From Chryseolinea serpens (GTDB taxonomy: Bacteria; Bacteroidota; Bacteroidia; Cytophagales; Cyclobacteriaceae): a stretch of 64,000 nucleotides of DNA. The stretch's first letter is position 1. Each line of letters begins with the position of its first letter. The stretch covers positions 857,896 through 921,895 of the forward strand of contig NZ_FQWQ01000003.1 of assembly GCF_900129725.1 (NCBI RefSeq). Reading direction: 5' to 3'. Both the position numbers and the translations under genes were made by a program. Of this stretch, positions 45,411 to 54,890 are shown in pieces. The notes below the pieces were generated by a model. The model searched no databases and was not told the origin of the DNA. It was given only the letters and a program-made list of their open reading frames with translations.

Positions 45411-46535
45411 ATGAAAAACTTCTCAAGCCTTAAGAATCATCGCTTTCTAATTTTTTGCCTTCTCGTTTCACAAAGTTGTACGCAAGCAAAACGCACCGAA
45501 TCAACCGCAGCGCCGGTTTCGGATTTTTATCAGGTAAGCGATTTTGCGGCGGTTGAAAAATTCGATACCCACATTCATTTGAACACGGACGCTCCTGCTT
45601 TCATACACCAATCGGCCGAAGACAATTTTCGTTTCCTCGACATTGTCGATGACCGGCCTTTCGGTCTGCCGATGGAAGACCAGGAAATGATTGCGCAGAA
45701 GCAAGTGGAGACATTCCCCGGCCGTGTGGCATACGCTACTACGTTTTCGGTGAAGCACTGGAACAGCGATCGTTGGGAGCAAGAAACGATCGACCACCTG
45801 AAGAATGCATTCGCTCACGGGGCGGTGGCCGTTAAAGTTTGGAAGAATGTGGGGATGAGCTTGCGCGACAGGGACGGGAAGTTTGTCATGATCGACCATC
45901 CCAGGTTTGACTCCCTGTTGAACTACCTGGCTAAAAATAAGATCACACTCATCGGTCACCTGGGCGAACCCAAAGATTGCTGGCTGCCCCTCGACAAAAT
46001 GACGATGAAGGGAAACCGTGCTTACTACGCCGAGCACCCCGACTATCACATGTATCTGCACCCGGAGTTCCCATCCTATGACGACCAGATCGCAGCACGG
46101 GATCATATGCTGGAGAAACACCGTGACCTGTTTTTCATTGGGGCGCACTTGGGCAGCCTGGAATGGAGCCTGGATGAGCTGGCGAAACGACTCGACCGGT
46201 TTCCCAACATGGCGGTAGACCTGGCGCGCATGTCCAACCTGCAGCATCATGCCATGACGGACTGGCAAAAGACACACGATTTTTTTGTGAAATACCAGGA
46301 TCGCCTGCTCTACGCAACCGACCGTGCGGTGAATCCGGATAAAGATTCCGTCGAAATGAAAACGCTCGTGCACGAAGCCAGGCTGCGCGATTGGGAATTT
46401 TTTACAACCGAAAACAAAATGACATCGAATGGCTTTGATGGCGAATTCAAAGGACTGAAGTTGCCCCGTACGGTGGTGGACAAACTATATTTCAAGAATG
46501 CTGCAAAGTGGCTGCCGGGGACGAGCTTGAAGTAA
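45411..46535 (+). CDS. Amidohydrolase family lipoprotein
   Basis: 374 residues from the ATG at 45411; the frame extends to a GTG at 45372, but this ATG gives a lipoprotein signal (lipobox VSQSC). The catalytic TIM-barrel (PF04909) follows with FDTHIHLN (two His ligands), TLIGHLGEP, FIGAHLGSLEWS and LYATDRAV. The substrate is not evident; related proteins are annotated as decarboxylases or lactonases. It should act at the outer face of a membrane. It stands alone with a terminator of the opposite gene just downstream. Confidence 0.88.
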   Translation: MKNFSSLKNHRFLIFCLLVSQSCTQAKRTESTAAPVSDFYQVSDFAAVEKFDTHIHLNTDAPAFIHQSAEDNFRFLDIVDDRPFGLPMEDQEMIAQKQVETFPGRVAYATTFSVKHWNSDRWEQETIDHLKNAFAHGAVAVKVWKNVGMSLRDRDGKFVMIDHPRFDSLLNYLAKNKITLIGHLGEPKDCWLPLDKMTMKGNRAYYAEHPDYHMYLHPEFPSYDDQIAARDHMLEKHRDLFFIGAHLGSLEWSLDELAKRLDRFPNMAVDLARMSNLQHHAMTDWQKTHDFFVKYQDRLLYATDRAVNPDKDSVEMKTLVHEARLRDWEFFTTENKMTSNGFDGEFKGLKLPRTVVDKLYFKNAAKWLPGTSLK

Positions 46536-46569
46536 ATCTGGCAACGTCACGTACAAATAACGCGTAGGA

Positions 46570-46600
46570 TAAAAAAAATCCCCTGGCGAAACCAGGGGAT
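46570..46600 (-). terminator. Intrinsic terminator for the minus-strand membrane protein
   Basis: A perfect 9-bp stem (46578-46586 with 46592-46600, core CCCCTGG/CCAGGGG) and a 5-base loop. On the minus strand it is followed by a T run of eight bases, which fits the gene ending at 46629; the plus-strand side lacks such a run. Confidence 0.85.
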
Positions 46601-46628
46601 AAATTACTTGATGGCGATTGGAGCGTGC

Positions 46629-47129
46629 TTACAATGCCTTCTTAAAGGTCACCTTGTTGCGTTCTTCCAACTCTTGCGAAGCCAGGAATTTTTTCAGCTC
46701 TTCCTGCGACTGGCCGTAGGGCAACAAGTCTACCTTTTCGGCAAACAGGTCGGAGAAGAACCAGATGGAGCCGGCGAGCATGCTGCTGGCGATGATCGTG
46801 GCCACCATGTCGGGTATCGGTAGTTTCGGGTTCCAGGTTCCGTAGTAAAGAATGTTGGTGGCGAAAGAAGCCACGGCGTAGATCTTGGAAGGCAGACGTT
46901 TTCCATTGAGGATAAACATCAGGATGGCCGCCTCGATGGAGACGGCAAAGATGAAAGCATGGGCCCAGTTGAACGCGGTGATTCTTACTCCCCCATAATT
47001 AAAACTCATGTCGGCCACGCGGATGTGTTCGAAAATATACATCGTGTGGATGATCTGGGCGACGAGCACAAAAATGAGCGTAAGAAAAACAAGCGTTTCG
47101 GATTTAAGAAAATCAATGATCTTTTTCAT
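46629..47129 (-). CDS. Four-helix membrane protein of unknown function
   Basis: 166 residues from the ATG at 47129; starts upstream would run into the saccharopine-dehydrogenase-like gene. Four hydrophobic segments are seen (about 12-32, 51-70, 77-95 and 107-127), then a charged cytoplasmic tail ending ELEERNKVTFKKAL. FNWAHAFIFAVSIEAAILMFI is a distinctive stretch. I do not recognise the family. It follows the saccharopine-dehydrogenase-like gene by 25 bases on the same strand and is probably co-transcribed with it. Confidence 0.8.
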   Translation of the reverse strand: MKKIIDFLKSETLVFLTLIFVLVAQIIHTMYIFEHIRVADMSFNYGGVRITAFNWAHAFIFAVSIEAAILMFILNGKRLPSKIYAVASFATNILYYGTWNPKLPIPDMVATIIASSMLAGSIWFFSDLFAEKVDLLPYGQSQEELKKFLASQELEERNKVTFKKAL

Positions 47130-47154
47130 TGCGTATAGAATTTGGTAAAGGTTC

Positions 47155-48567
47155 TCAGGAGTAACGTGGAGTATGAAGTTGTGAAACAATGTATTCGATC
47201 TGATCAAAGGGTTCTTTCACATCGGCGTCCAGGATCTTTTTGTCCTCGACATGAAACGCCACGCCCAGGTCGTCCAGCTCGTTCAGGATGGGATCGTAAA
47301 TCTCTTTTTTTGTGGGTGTGTGAAGCCCTTTCACTTTGATGTTGCCCACCAGGTAAGCTTTTGCAGCGGCGCCGGTGGTGAGACTGATGGCCTTGGCGGT
47401 CGCCGAATTCAAGAGGTCTTCGCCCTGCGTGATAAGGGTGGACGTGAATTTGTGGCGGAAGTTCTGGTAGTCGTACTCCAGTTCGTGTCGCATGACAATG
47501 CAATCTTTATCCTCCGCGCGCATGCTGAGTTTTTTCTCCAGCAAGTGTTGCAGAATGATAGCCGGCGTAATCTCCCGGTGTCCCTCCGGCCAATCGTCTT
47601 CAAACAGGCCGAGCCAGCGGAGCGCTTCCAATTCGATCCAGTTTGCACCCAGGTGTTTTTGGAGTTGGGTCTCCAGGGGTTCTGTGGGTGAGTAGGGTAG
47701 GAGGGAGCGCAGGAAATAACGAATGGATTTATTTTCAAAAAGCTCGATCCGGTTGGTGTTGTCGGTCAGTCCCAGTTGGACGATGAGTTTCCAAATGCGC
47801 TCGAATCCCTTTCGCACCAGTCTTCCCTTCGTCACCGTATGGGCCTCGGTGAGGTCGTATAGCTTGCGATAATATAGCGCGTCGCCTTCGGGAATGGCTA
47901 CGATATCGGGAAGGCCCTGGATGACGATCGGTTCGCTTCTGTCCAGCAGTTGATGGTAAGGAATATGTTGAAGCTGGCCGTTGAGCAGGTGACGGTTGTT
48001 GCCCTTCCCCAGGTTGATGAGTTCGCGCGACGGTTCCGTCAATTTATATTCCCACGGATTGTCGATATAAGACTCTGCGATCTGGCTTCCGCTGTAGGTC
48101 TTCAGGGAAGCAATTTTGCCACCGCGGATATGAATATTGTCGATGGCTTTTTTTAGCGTGACGTGATCTAAACCGGGGGAGAACCCGCATTCGAAAAGCA
48201 ATAAGACATCGCTTTTTTCAGCTTGCGATTTTTTAGCGACCAACTGACGGGTGAGACGGGATGGCGTAATAAGATCTTTTCCGTGGGCGATGCAACTGTC
48301 GGCCACCTGCAATAACATAACATCCGGAATCATGCCGATGACCAGGTCCACCTTGCGGATGGCGTGATCGCATTGGCGGTAGTCGGTGATATTAATGAAG
48401 AGAACATCGTTGCTGAATTTTTCCTCGCGCATGCGCCGGACGCAACTTTCCCCAAACATACTTCCCACGCAGATCTTCCACCCATAGCGTTTTCCTTCCA
48501 ACGCCAGATAACGGACCAACGGCACTGAAAACTGATCGGTACTCAACAGCACAAGCACGGTCTTCAT
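47155..48567 (-). CDS. Saccharopine-dehydrogenase-like protein with a degenerate N-terminal nucleotide loop
   Basis: 470 residues, about the usual length. The C-terminal two thirds show family motifs: FECGFSPGLDH, KTYSGSQIAESYIDNPWEYK, and VMRHELEYDY. The N-terminal Rossmann motif, usually VLVLGAGxVG, reads VLVLLSTDQFSVPLVRYL, so the glycine-rich loop is lost. Saccharopine dehydrogenases work in lysine breakdown or synthesis; with this change NAD(P) binding is doubtful, so the protein could have another role. A four-helix membrane protein gene follows 25 bases later. Confidence 0.85.
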   Translation of the reverse strand: MKTVLVLLSTDQFSVPLVRYLALEGKRYGWKICVGSMFGESCVRRMREEKFSNDVLFINITDYRQCDHAIRKVDLVIGMIPDVMLLQVADSCIAHGKDLITPSRLTRQLVAKKSQAEKSDVLLLFECGFSPGLDHVTLKKAIDNIHIRGGKIASLKTYSGSQIAESYIDNPWEYKLTEPSRELINLGKGNNRHLLNGQLQHIPYHQLLDRSEPIVIQGLPDIVAIPEGDALYYRKLYDLTEAHTVTKGRLVRKGFERIWKLIVQLGLTDNTNRIELFENKSIRYFLRSLLPYSPTEPLETQLQKHLGANWIELEALRWLGLFEDDWPEGHREITPAIILQHLLEKKLSMRAEDKDCIVMRHELEYDYQNFRHKFTSTLITQGEDLLNSATAKAISLTTGAAAKAYLVGNIKVKGLHTPTKKEIYDPILNELDDLGVAFHVEDKKILDADVKEPFDQIEYIVSQLHTPRYS

Positions 48568-48784
48568 TTGCGGCCAAATAGTTTAGACGCCGAAAATTCA
48601 TTGCATTTCAAGCAGCAAACTTGTGAAATCGCGCCCTTTTCTTACACCCGCAAGAACTGTGTCGTGGTGCTGCTTAATTCATCGAAAGGTCATATACGCA
48701 ATTCATTGCTGAAAGTGACTACAAACAGAACAAATGTTCATCTTCAGCGAGTGCGAATTGGTAACTCACGCAATTATGAGCACA

Positions 48785-48825
48785 GAAAAAACCGGAAAAT
48801 TCCGTATGTGTCAACCGTTGACACA
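48785..48825 (-). terminator. Tandem hairpins and T run after the HxlR gene
   Basis: On the minus strand, after the HxlR stop, an 8-bp stem TGTGTCAA/TTGACACA with a 3-base loop (48807-48825) is followed by a CGGAA/TTCCG stem and a run of six T (RC of 48785-48790). Confidence 0.75.
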
Positions 48826-48832
48826 CACGGAT

Positions 48833-49147
48833 TTAGGTTGTTCCCCAGCGCACCATGTCATCGAGCAATTGACGCAGGGAAACGCCTGTAGAGGTCAGGT
48901 GATATTCAATGATTTGCGGTGGATGGGCCACAACAATATGGCGCACAAGGAGTTGATCCTGTTCCAGCTCCCGCAATTGCTCGGTGAGCACTTTTTTACT
49001 GATCCGGGGCATGCTTCTTTGCAACGCCCCGAACCGGTTGATGTCGTGTTGGATCAGGTATAAAATGATCGGCTTCCATTTTCCGCCGATCATCTCGAAG
49101 ATCCGGGTCATCATGCAAATGGAGGCATCGTAGGTGGTGGTCGCCAT
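48833..49147 (-). CDS. HxlR family transcriptional regulator
   Basis: 104 residues of a HxlR winged helix: the family opening with Cys11 and MIGGKWKPIILYLI, then NRFGALQRSMPRISKKVLTEQLRELEQDQLL and a C-terminal VSLRQLLDDMVRWG. Such regulators often sense electrophiles or redox change by the Cys near the N-terminus. The gene is divergent from a membrane-protein gene at 49254 across 106 bases and probably regulates that promoter too. A terminator follows its stop codon. Confidence 0.92.
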   Translation of the reverse strand: MATTTYDASICMMTRIFEMIGGKWKPIILYLIQHDINRFGALQRSMPRISKKVLTEQLRELEQDQLLVRHIVVAHPPQIIEYHLTSTGVSLRQLLDDMVRWGTT

Positions 49148-49253
49148 AAAAAAACAATTCGTTTGATTGTCAGTCGGTTAATTCAGGATGCACGCGGTTC
49201 CCATCCGGTAACTACTTGACCTGCGGTGCGCCCGTTCATAACCTTGCAACGTT

Positions 49254-49730
49254 ATGATGAAACAAGAAGTTACCACCGTCAGTCGTCTTAGCGTAGCGCT
49301 AATGGTCCTGACATCGATCCACCATGCCTATGGTGCTATTATTTACAACACGCCCTGGCGTTTGCATATTCTAATGATCAGCGTCCCGGTGATCGTCTTC
49401 ACGATTATTTTTTACTACTGGTTTTTAAAAAAGGGAATCCGCACCCGGAGCTTGTTTTTTGGAATATACCTGGTGCTGACCTTGGTTGCTTCGGTCGCGT
49501 TGATCGGACTCTTTGAGGGCGTCTACAATCACCTTCTGAAAAACGCGCTGTTCTATACGGGAGTCAGCCACGATACGCTGCTCTTTCTATTCCCCCCGCC
49601 GACATATGAAATGCCCAATGACTTTTGGTTTGAATTCACCGGCGTGCTGCAAGGCGTTGTGGCCATTCCGTTGACGGTGTATTTTGTCCGGTTGGTCAGG
49701 GCGCTGGCGGTAAAGGAAAAGAAAGATTGA
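49254..49730 (+). CDS. Four-helix membrane protein, divergent from HxlR gene
   Basis: 158 residues with four transmembrane segments (about 10-30, 38-58, 67-86 and 125-146) and a charged C-terminus (ALAVKEKKD). I do not recognise the family, although its start (VALMVLTSIHHAYGAIIYN) resembles small membrane proteins often found by HxlR or MarR regulators. The gene is a likely target of the HxlR gene. A start three bases later (49257) is possible. The convergent VOC gene ends 15 bases downstream. Confidence 0.8.
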   Translation: MMKQEVTTVSRLSVALMVLTSIHHAYGAIIYNTPWRLHILMISVPVIVFTIIFYYWFLKKGIRTRSLFFGIYLVLTLVASVALIGLFEGVYNHLLKNALFYTGVSHDTLLFLFPPPTYEMPNDFWFEFTGVLQGVVAIPLTVYFVRLVRALAVKEKKD

Positions 49731-49745
49731 GTGCGGTAAATCAGA

Positions 49746-50168
49746 TTACCCTTTTTCCAATTGCGCGAGCGAGAACCAATTGCCGGAATCGTCTTTGAAG
49801 AGGGCCTCGACGCCATAGAATTCCTTTTTGGGTGGCTTCGTAAATTCAACACCCTTCGCCTTCAACTCTTCATAGGTGGCATAGATGTCGTCGCAGGTGA
49901 GGACGCCGCAGCCGAAGGTTCCTTTTTTTACAAGGTCTCTCAAGGTTTCGGCGGTTTCTTTCGAGTACCACATGCCCTCGGTGATGGGCGTCAGGTTGAT
50001 CTCGAAGTCGGGATGGTCTGGCGGTGCCACCGTGAGCCAGCGATGGCCATTGGCCGGCACGAGGGGCACATCCATGACGACTTTGAAGCCAAGTTTGTTG
50101 ATATAGAAATCATAAGCGCTGTTCTGGTCGAGCACGTAGATGCTCACGTGAGTTAGTTTTGTGATCAT
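49746..50168 (-). CDS. VOC (glyoxalase/bleomycin-resistance) family protein
   Basis: 140 residues from the ATG at 50168 (ITKLTHVSIYVLDQNSAYDFY), the usual start of the family. The two beta-alpha-beta-beta-beta halves are seen; His8 and the Glu near EALFKDDSGNWFSL fit the metal-binding positions. The substrate is unknown; such proteins act in dioxygenase, glyoxalase or resistance reactions. It is the last gene of a short run AraC, DUF1569, VOC on the minus strand, with 13 bases after the DUF1569 gene. Confidence 0.92.
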   Translation of the reverse strand: MITKLTHVSIYVLDQNSAYDFYINKLGFKVVMDVPLVPANGHRWLTVAPPDHPDFEINLTPITEGMWYSKETAETLRDLVKKGTFGCGVLTCDDIYATYEELKAKGVEFTKPPKKEFYGVEALFKDDSGNWFSLAQLEKG

Positions 50169-50181
50169 GGGTTGAGTAGGG

Positions 50182-50625
50182 TTAACTATTGAATTGCCGG
50201 AGATGGTGGTCACAATGTTTATAGACCAATCGTCCGATCTGTTCCCGGGTTAATTTACCAAAGAAGGGATGGACGAGATCGGGCGCCCACGTCTGCGCGT
50301 GTTCCTCGATGAGGGCGATCCATTTCGACTTCTCGATCGAAACATCGCCATCATCTTTTATGATGAGCGCTGAGATCGTGGGAGAATTTCGTGTCAGGGG
50401 TGCTTCATTTTTCAGCAGCTTGTTCAAGGCCATTTTGCCGAACAGGCGGCCGATGAAGGCGCGATCATATTTCGTCTTCCCCAACATCATCTCCTCCCAG
50501 AGACGGCAGTGTTTCACCATCTGGTAAACTTTCATTTTGCCCCACTGCGCCGCGCTGTTCTCCTGCAGGGTGTTGATGCGGTGGATCAACTCGTCGCGCG
50601 TGGCTTTGTCGTATACTGTTTTCAT
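50182..50625 (-). CDS. DUF1569 family protein
   Basis: 147 residues from the ATG at 50625 (MKTVYDKATRDELIHRINTL). A helical DinB-like fold with the conserved KMKVYQMVKHCRLWEEMMLG motif and a C-terminal LVYKHCDHHLRQF, which supply His residues for a metal site. The function of DUF1569 is not established. The frame continues upstream into the AraC gene, but this ATG starts the domain. It probably shares a transcript with the VOC gene 13 bases downstream. Confidence 0.88.
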   Translation of the reverse strand: MKTVYDKATRDELIHRINTLQENSAAQWGKMKVYQMVKHCRLWEEMMLGKTKYDRAFIGRLFGKMALNKLLKNEAPLTRNSPTISALIIKDDGDVSIEKSKWIALIEEHAQTWAPDLVHPFFGKLTREQIGRLVYKHCDHHLRQFNS

Positions 50626-50687
50626 GGTTGTTTTTGGACAAAGAACGGTCCTGACGGAGGTTTTGATTTCTCTAAAATTGCTGTTTT

Positions 50688-51131
50688 TCAGAGCCAGCCG
50701 CTTTTGTGCGCGAAGCAACCCGGGATGAAGCGGAGTGGCGTTTCTTTGATTTGCGCCTTTACATGTTGTTGCTGTTTGGAATACGCCAAAGGCGTGATGC
50801 CATAGAGTCGCTTGAACAGTCCACTGAAAGAACTCAGGCTTTCAAACCCGACGGCATAACACACTTCAGAAACGGCCATGCCATCCTTCAAGAGGATCTT
50901 TGCTTTTTCTGTCCTCACCGAAATCAGGTATTGGTGTGGCGTTCGGCGATAGATGCTTTTAAACTGCCGGATGAAATGAAATTTGGAAGAGTAGGCTTCA
51001 TCGGCGATGTTGTCGAGGTCGATGGGTCTTGCGTAATGGGCATCGATGAAAAGCTTGGCTTGCACAAGTCTTCGGTAGAGGAATATCTTGGGGTAAGCGT
51101 AGGTTGTCATCGCTGGTCTGGGAGATGCCAT
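50688..51131 (-). CDS. AraC family regulator consisting of little more than the DNA-binding domain
   Basis: 147 residues from 51131; Met8 (51110) is an alternative. Two helix-turn-helix units are present (IDLDNIADEAYSSKFHFIRQFKSIYRRTPHQYLISVR, split here by the conserved linker, and VSEVCYAVGFESLSSFSGLFKRLYG). No N-terminal ligand-binding domain is seen, so regulation must come from elsewhere or the protein is constitutive. The DUF1569 and VOC genes follow on the same strand and are probable targets. Confidence 0.9.
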   Translation of the reverse strand: MASPRPAMTTYAYPKIFLYRRLVQAKLFIDAHYARPIDLDNIADEAYSSKFHFIRQFKSIYRRTPHQYLISVRTEKAKILLKDGMAVSEVCYAVGFESLSSFSGLFKRLYGITPLAYSKQQQHVKAQIKETPLRFIPGCFAHKSGWL

Positions 51132-51305
51132 GAAAGGTGATTCTGAAGGGATAAGTTATTAAAAAATCCGGAGACGCGTAGAAAAACATCGCTTCGTGGT
51201 GTTTCCGGCAGGGCAATGATTTCACGTCTTTTGCGGCAGTGAGTATGAGGATGGTCTCTAAAGGATTAGTTTTGTTTTCGCATGACGTTTAGAATGAAAA
51301 ATGAA

Positions 51306-51716
51306 ATGAAAAGACTGCTGCTATTGTCATTGCTCATCGCATCCTGTGGAGAAAAGAAGGCAAAGCTTGAATTTGAACAAGAGAAATGGAGCCCTTATCA
51401 AGTCTACTTAAAAAATTATCAGCCGGTTACTGAAGCGCAGTTCAATGACTACATGTCGGACATACAGCGGTCAATAAAATTAGACTCTTTTCATGTCTTC
51501 CTTCTTGCTGAGAACATAAACGATATTAATCCGGAATTCAAGAAAAAATTCTTCCGGGGTATATTGGGAAGGGAAGATTTAGAAAGGGCGGCAAACGATT
51601 CGGCAAAGGTGCTTAGAAATCTCCGGATTGGATTTGGCGTTTACGAAAACGGAAAGTTTTTGAAAAACGATTTTTATGACTCTTTGATTCTGAATAATCA
51701 ATTTTTTAAGCATTGA
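51306..51716 (+). CDS. Small lipoprotein of unknown function
   Basis: 136 residues from the ATG at 51306 (starts at 51282 and 51294 give longer N-termini without a signal). Lipobox at Cys14 (LLIASCGEKK). The rest is a charged helical protein; SPYQVYLKNYQPVTEAQFN and NINDINPEFKKKFFRG are its most distinctive stretches. Base composition looks richer in A and T than the neighbours, so transfer is possible. I do not recognise the family. Confidence 0.75.
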   Translation: MKRLLLLSLLIASCGEKKAKLEFEQEKWSPYQVYLKNYQPVTEAQFNDYMSDIQRSIKLDSFHVFLLAENINDINPEFKKKFFRGILGREDLERAANDSAKVLRNLRIGFGVYENGKFLKNDFYDSLILNNQFFKH

Positions 51717-52121
51717 CGGCCTGCTCCGAAGGAGCTAAGGGAAGTGTTTGGAAGCAGCCTCTGTCAAAAAGATAGCATATCACCGTTTCCAGATCTTGTT
51801 TTTCCTTTCATACGTTTGCAAACGCCGCATCATTCTCATAGGAAGGCCTCTGTTCGCGAAAAGGTAACCACCGAAAAAAAAATATAATAAAGTTTAGTTG
51901 AACCGTGCAACAATGTTCGGGGAGTGGGTCATAGGGCAAGATGCGGGAAGGACAACGCTTTTTTGTAACAGAGTTGCGTTGATCAGAATTTTATATGGAT
52001 TGGCATAGCCTCGGCAAATGTAGTCCATCGGCCATGTACGCACGCTGGGCGACCGTTCGCTCAACGGTGGTTTTTTTAGCGGTCTAATCTGGCTATCTTG
52101 CTGGCTGTTAACGTTTAGTGG
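51717..52121. other. 405-base gap, nothing recognised
   Basis: AT-rich upstream region of the histidine kinase gene. I see no gene, tRNA, long inverted repeat or member of the repeat families described elsewhere in this window. Confidence 0.6.
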
Positions 52122-54845
52122 ATGCTTTTCAGCAAAGGCCTATGGCTCATGTGCGTTTTCGGGTTCCTGGGTGCGGAAGCCTTTTGTCAGACGAAAGTTA
52201 TTGACAGCCTTGAACAAAAACTCGGAAATGCCCGCGATCGCGAGCGCGTCGACGTCCTCAATCAACTTACTTACGAATTCATTTCCGTTAACACGGACAA
52301 GGTCCTGCAATATGGTGATGACGCACTTCGTCTTTCACACAAGATCGGCTACGTAAAAGGAGAGGGCATTGCCTATACCTACCGGGGCGTGCAAGAATAT
52401 CTTTCCGGACAACTTCAGCAAGCCCATAAAGATCTGCACCGGGGACTTTCGTTGTCGGCGCAAGTGGACGATAAAATAAACCAGGGATACACGTTGCTTC
52501 AGTTAGGCAATTGCAGCCTCGAAGAAGTGGAGAATGACTCGGCACTACTTTTCCTTCAACGATCCTACGAATTTTTTAAAGACAGCACCCAGCCGGCATC
52601 GCTTTCCAAGATCTACCGGAATATGAGCGCGGTCTATGGCCAGCGCTATCAATACGAAAAACAAGGAGTGTATCTCGATCGCGCCATTGCGATCCGCCGG
52701 TTATTACCCGACCAAACCCTGCTCACCGACGCCCTGACCCTCAAAGCCACAAACAAATGGATGATGGGCGACGTCCCCGCCGCCGAAGCCCTCCTCGACG
52801 AAGCGCTGGCAGTCGCCGTCAAGCATCCTGAGGACGAGGAAAATCTCCAGGACATTCACCACCTGAAGTCGATGGTCTTTTTTCAACAAGGTCGGTTCGA
52901 CGAAGCGGTCGCGCTATTTGATTCGGCCCGCAATTATTATTTAAGAACATCCCTGTACCGGAAATACGTGACGATGCTCATCGACATTGGAGAAGTGTTT
53001 TCCGATCGTGGTGAATACGAACTAGCCCTCGATAATTTATATGTCGCCCTGGAGCTGGCCAAGCTGCGTGGTTATGAAGTCGAGACCCATGTGATCCGTA
53101 CGCGTATTGGCTGGATAAATTTTCGCCTCGGCGATTTAAAACAAGCCTTTCGACTGGCGAACGAAGCGTTGAACTATACCACCAAACGCCAGCCGCAAGC
53201 AGACATCGCGAACGCGCTTAACCTCAAGGGCGTGGTCCTTACCGACCTCAATGAATTCACACACGCCAAGGCCTGCCTGGATTCTGTTATTCAAATCTAC
53301 AAGCAGTTGGGCGACAATCGCGGGATCAGTGAAGGACTGATGAATCTTGGATTTTTAGAGGAGAAACAGAAGCGGTATTCGCAGGCCCTTGGATTGTACA
53401 AAGAAAGCATCCGGCTTGCCGAAGCGTCCCATTATATCTATGGCCTGGCTTGGTCGAATTGGGGAATGGGCGACATTTATTTCAAACAGGGTGACTACAA
53501 AAGTGCCGCACAGTTTCTGGACCGATCGGAAGAATATTGCCGGGTCATCCATGCCCACGAAATCCTGATCATCAACTACAACACCCGAAGAGATCTGCTG
53601 GCCGCGCAAAATCGATTTAAAGAATCCTTGGGATTTTCCGTCCTGGCCAGCCAGTTGAAAGATTCCATTCACCGCACAGACCTGGCGCGGCGGTTTGTGA
53701 CCCTGGAGAAAATGCAGGAGATCGAACAACGCGACCGCGACATCAAGGCGTTGCAAAATGACAAGCAACTGGCGGAGAATAAAATAAACTTGCAGCAAGC
53801 ACAGATACGCCAGCAATTTATTATGCTGATCGGGGGCGTCATCAGCCTGGCCTTGTTGGGTGCGCTGGCCCTGGTGTATTATCGTTTTTATAAACGCATC
53901 AAAGTGCTCCATGCAGACATCACGGATAAAAACAAACGCATCCAGACCCAAGCCGATAAACTCCATGAGGTGAATGCCGAGTTAAAGCATTTGTATCACG
54001 AGGTTTCGGAGCAGAACGAAGAGATACAGGCGCAAGCCAGCAAACTTGCCGCCAGCAACAAGAGCATCAGCGATCTTAACCGCGGCCTGGAACAGATCGT
54101 AGCGCAGAAAACACTGGAGCTTCGCACGACCAACGAGGAACTGGCCAAGCACAACAACGAATTACTTCAATTTTCCTATACCGTATCACACAATTTGCGG
54201 GGCCCGGTAGCGAGACTGTTGGGGCTTTCCGATATTGTGATCGCCGAACAGGATTTTAAAGAAGCCCAAAAATGGGTTGCCCTGATCGGTAAGACCGCAG
54301 GAGACCTGGACCTGATCATAAAGGACTTGAACAAGATCCTGGATCTGCGCAACGAACCCCACCAGTACCGCGAGACTGTGGAGCTCGACAAAGAATGGAA
54401 GCAGAGCATTAGTCTGCTACAGGACAGCCTCAACGGCCACGAAGAGATCACGGCGAACTTCGAAGCGTTGCCCCAGATCGCCACGGTGCGGGCCATGGTG
54501 CAAAGCACGTTCTACAATTTATTGAGCAACGCCATCAAGTTCCGCTCACCCAACCGCGATCTGAAAGTGACCGCCACCAGCAGTTATGTCGATGGGAAAG
54601 CTCGGTTGGAGGTCCGCGACAACGGTATGGGATTCGATATTGGGGTGCACAAGGAAAAACTTTTCAAGCTCTACAAACGGTTTCACAATCACGTGGAAGG
54701 TCGTGGCATCGGTCTTTACCTGGTGAAGTCGCAGGTTGAAATACTGCATGGAACGATCGAGGTGGAGTCGGTGCCGGGCCAAGGCTCGCGCTTTACGATC
54801 ACCTTGCCGTTAGACGAAGACCCATCGCACGTTTTGGCGAGTTAG
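52122..54845 (+). CDS. TPR-containing sensor histidine kinase
   Basis: 907 residues. A signal peptide (about 1-23, ending AFCQ) is followed by an array of tetratricopeptide repeats (about 60-480) outside the membrane, one transmembrane helix (about 565-585), a coiled coil (about 590-670), and a kinase core: H box SHNLRGPVARLLG (His690), N box QSTFYNLLSNAIKF, G1 DNGMGF, F box KLFKLYKRFH and G2 GRGIGLYLVK. There is no receiver domain; a partner response regulator is not adjacent. The TPR-kinase design is common in Bacteroidota and is thought to sense protein contacts outside the membrane. Confidence 0.94.
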   Translation: MLFSKGLWLMCVFGFLGAEAFCQTKVIDSLEQKLGNARDRERVDVLNQLTYEFISVNTDKVLQYGDDALRLSHKIGYVKGEGIAYTYRGVQEYLSGQLQQAHKDLHRGLSLSAQVDDKINQGYTLLQLGNCSLEEVENDSALLFLQRSYEFFKDSTQPASLSKIYRNMSAVYGQRYQYEKQGVYLDRAIAIRRLLPDQTLLTDALTLKATNKWMMGDVPAAEALLDEALAVAVKHPEDEENLQDIHHLKSMVFFQQGRFDEAVALFDSARNYYLRTSLYRKYVTMLIDIGEVFSDRGEYELALDNLYVALELAKLRGYEVETHVIRTRIGWINFRLGDLKQAFRLANEALNYTTKRQPQADIANALNLKGVVLTDLNEFTHAKACLDSVIQIYKQLGDNRGISEGLMNLGFLEEKQKRYSQALGLYKESIRLAEASHYIYGLAWSNWGMGDIYFKQGDYKSAAQFLDRSEEYCRVIHAHEILIINYNTRRDLLAAQNRFKESLGFSVLASQLKDSIHRTDLARRFVTLEKMQEIEQRDRDIKALQNDKQLAENKINLQQAQIRQQFIMLIGGVISLALLGALALVYYRFYKRIKVLHADITDKNKRIQTQADKLHEVNAELKHLYHEVSEQNEEIQAQASKLAASNKSISDLNRGLEQIVAQKTLELRTTNEELAKHNNELLQFSYTVSHNLRGPVARLLGLSDIVIAEQDFKEAQKWVALIGKTAGDLDLIIKDLNKILDLRNEPHQYRETVELDKEWKQSISLLQDSLNGHEEITANFEALPQIATVRAMVQSTFYNLLSNAIKFRSPNRDLKVTATSSYVDGKARLEVRDNGMGFDIGVHKEKLFKLYKRFHNHVEGRGIGLYLVKSQVEILHGTIEVESVPGQGSRFTITLPLDEDPSHVLAS

Positions 54846-54890
54846 CAACGTGGGTCAGCCGGCATGCTTGTTGTGTCGGTCTCGCGGATC

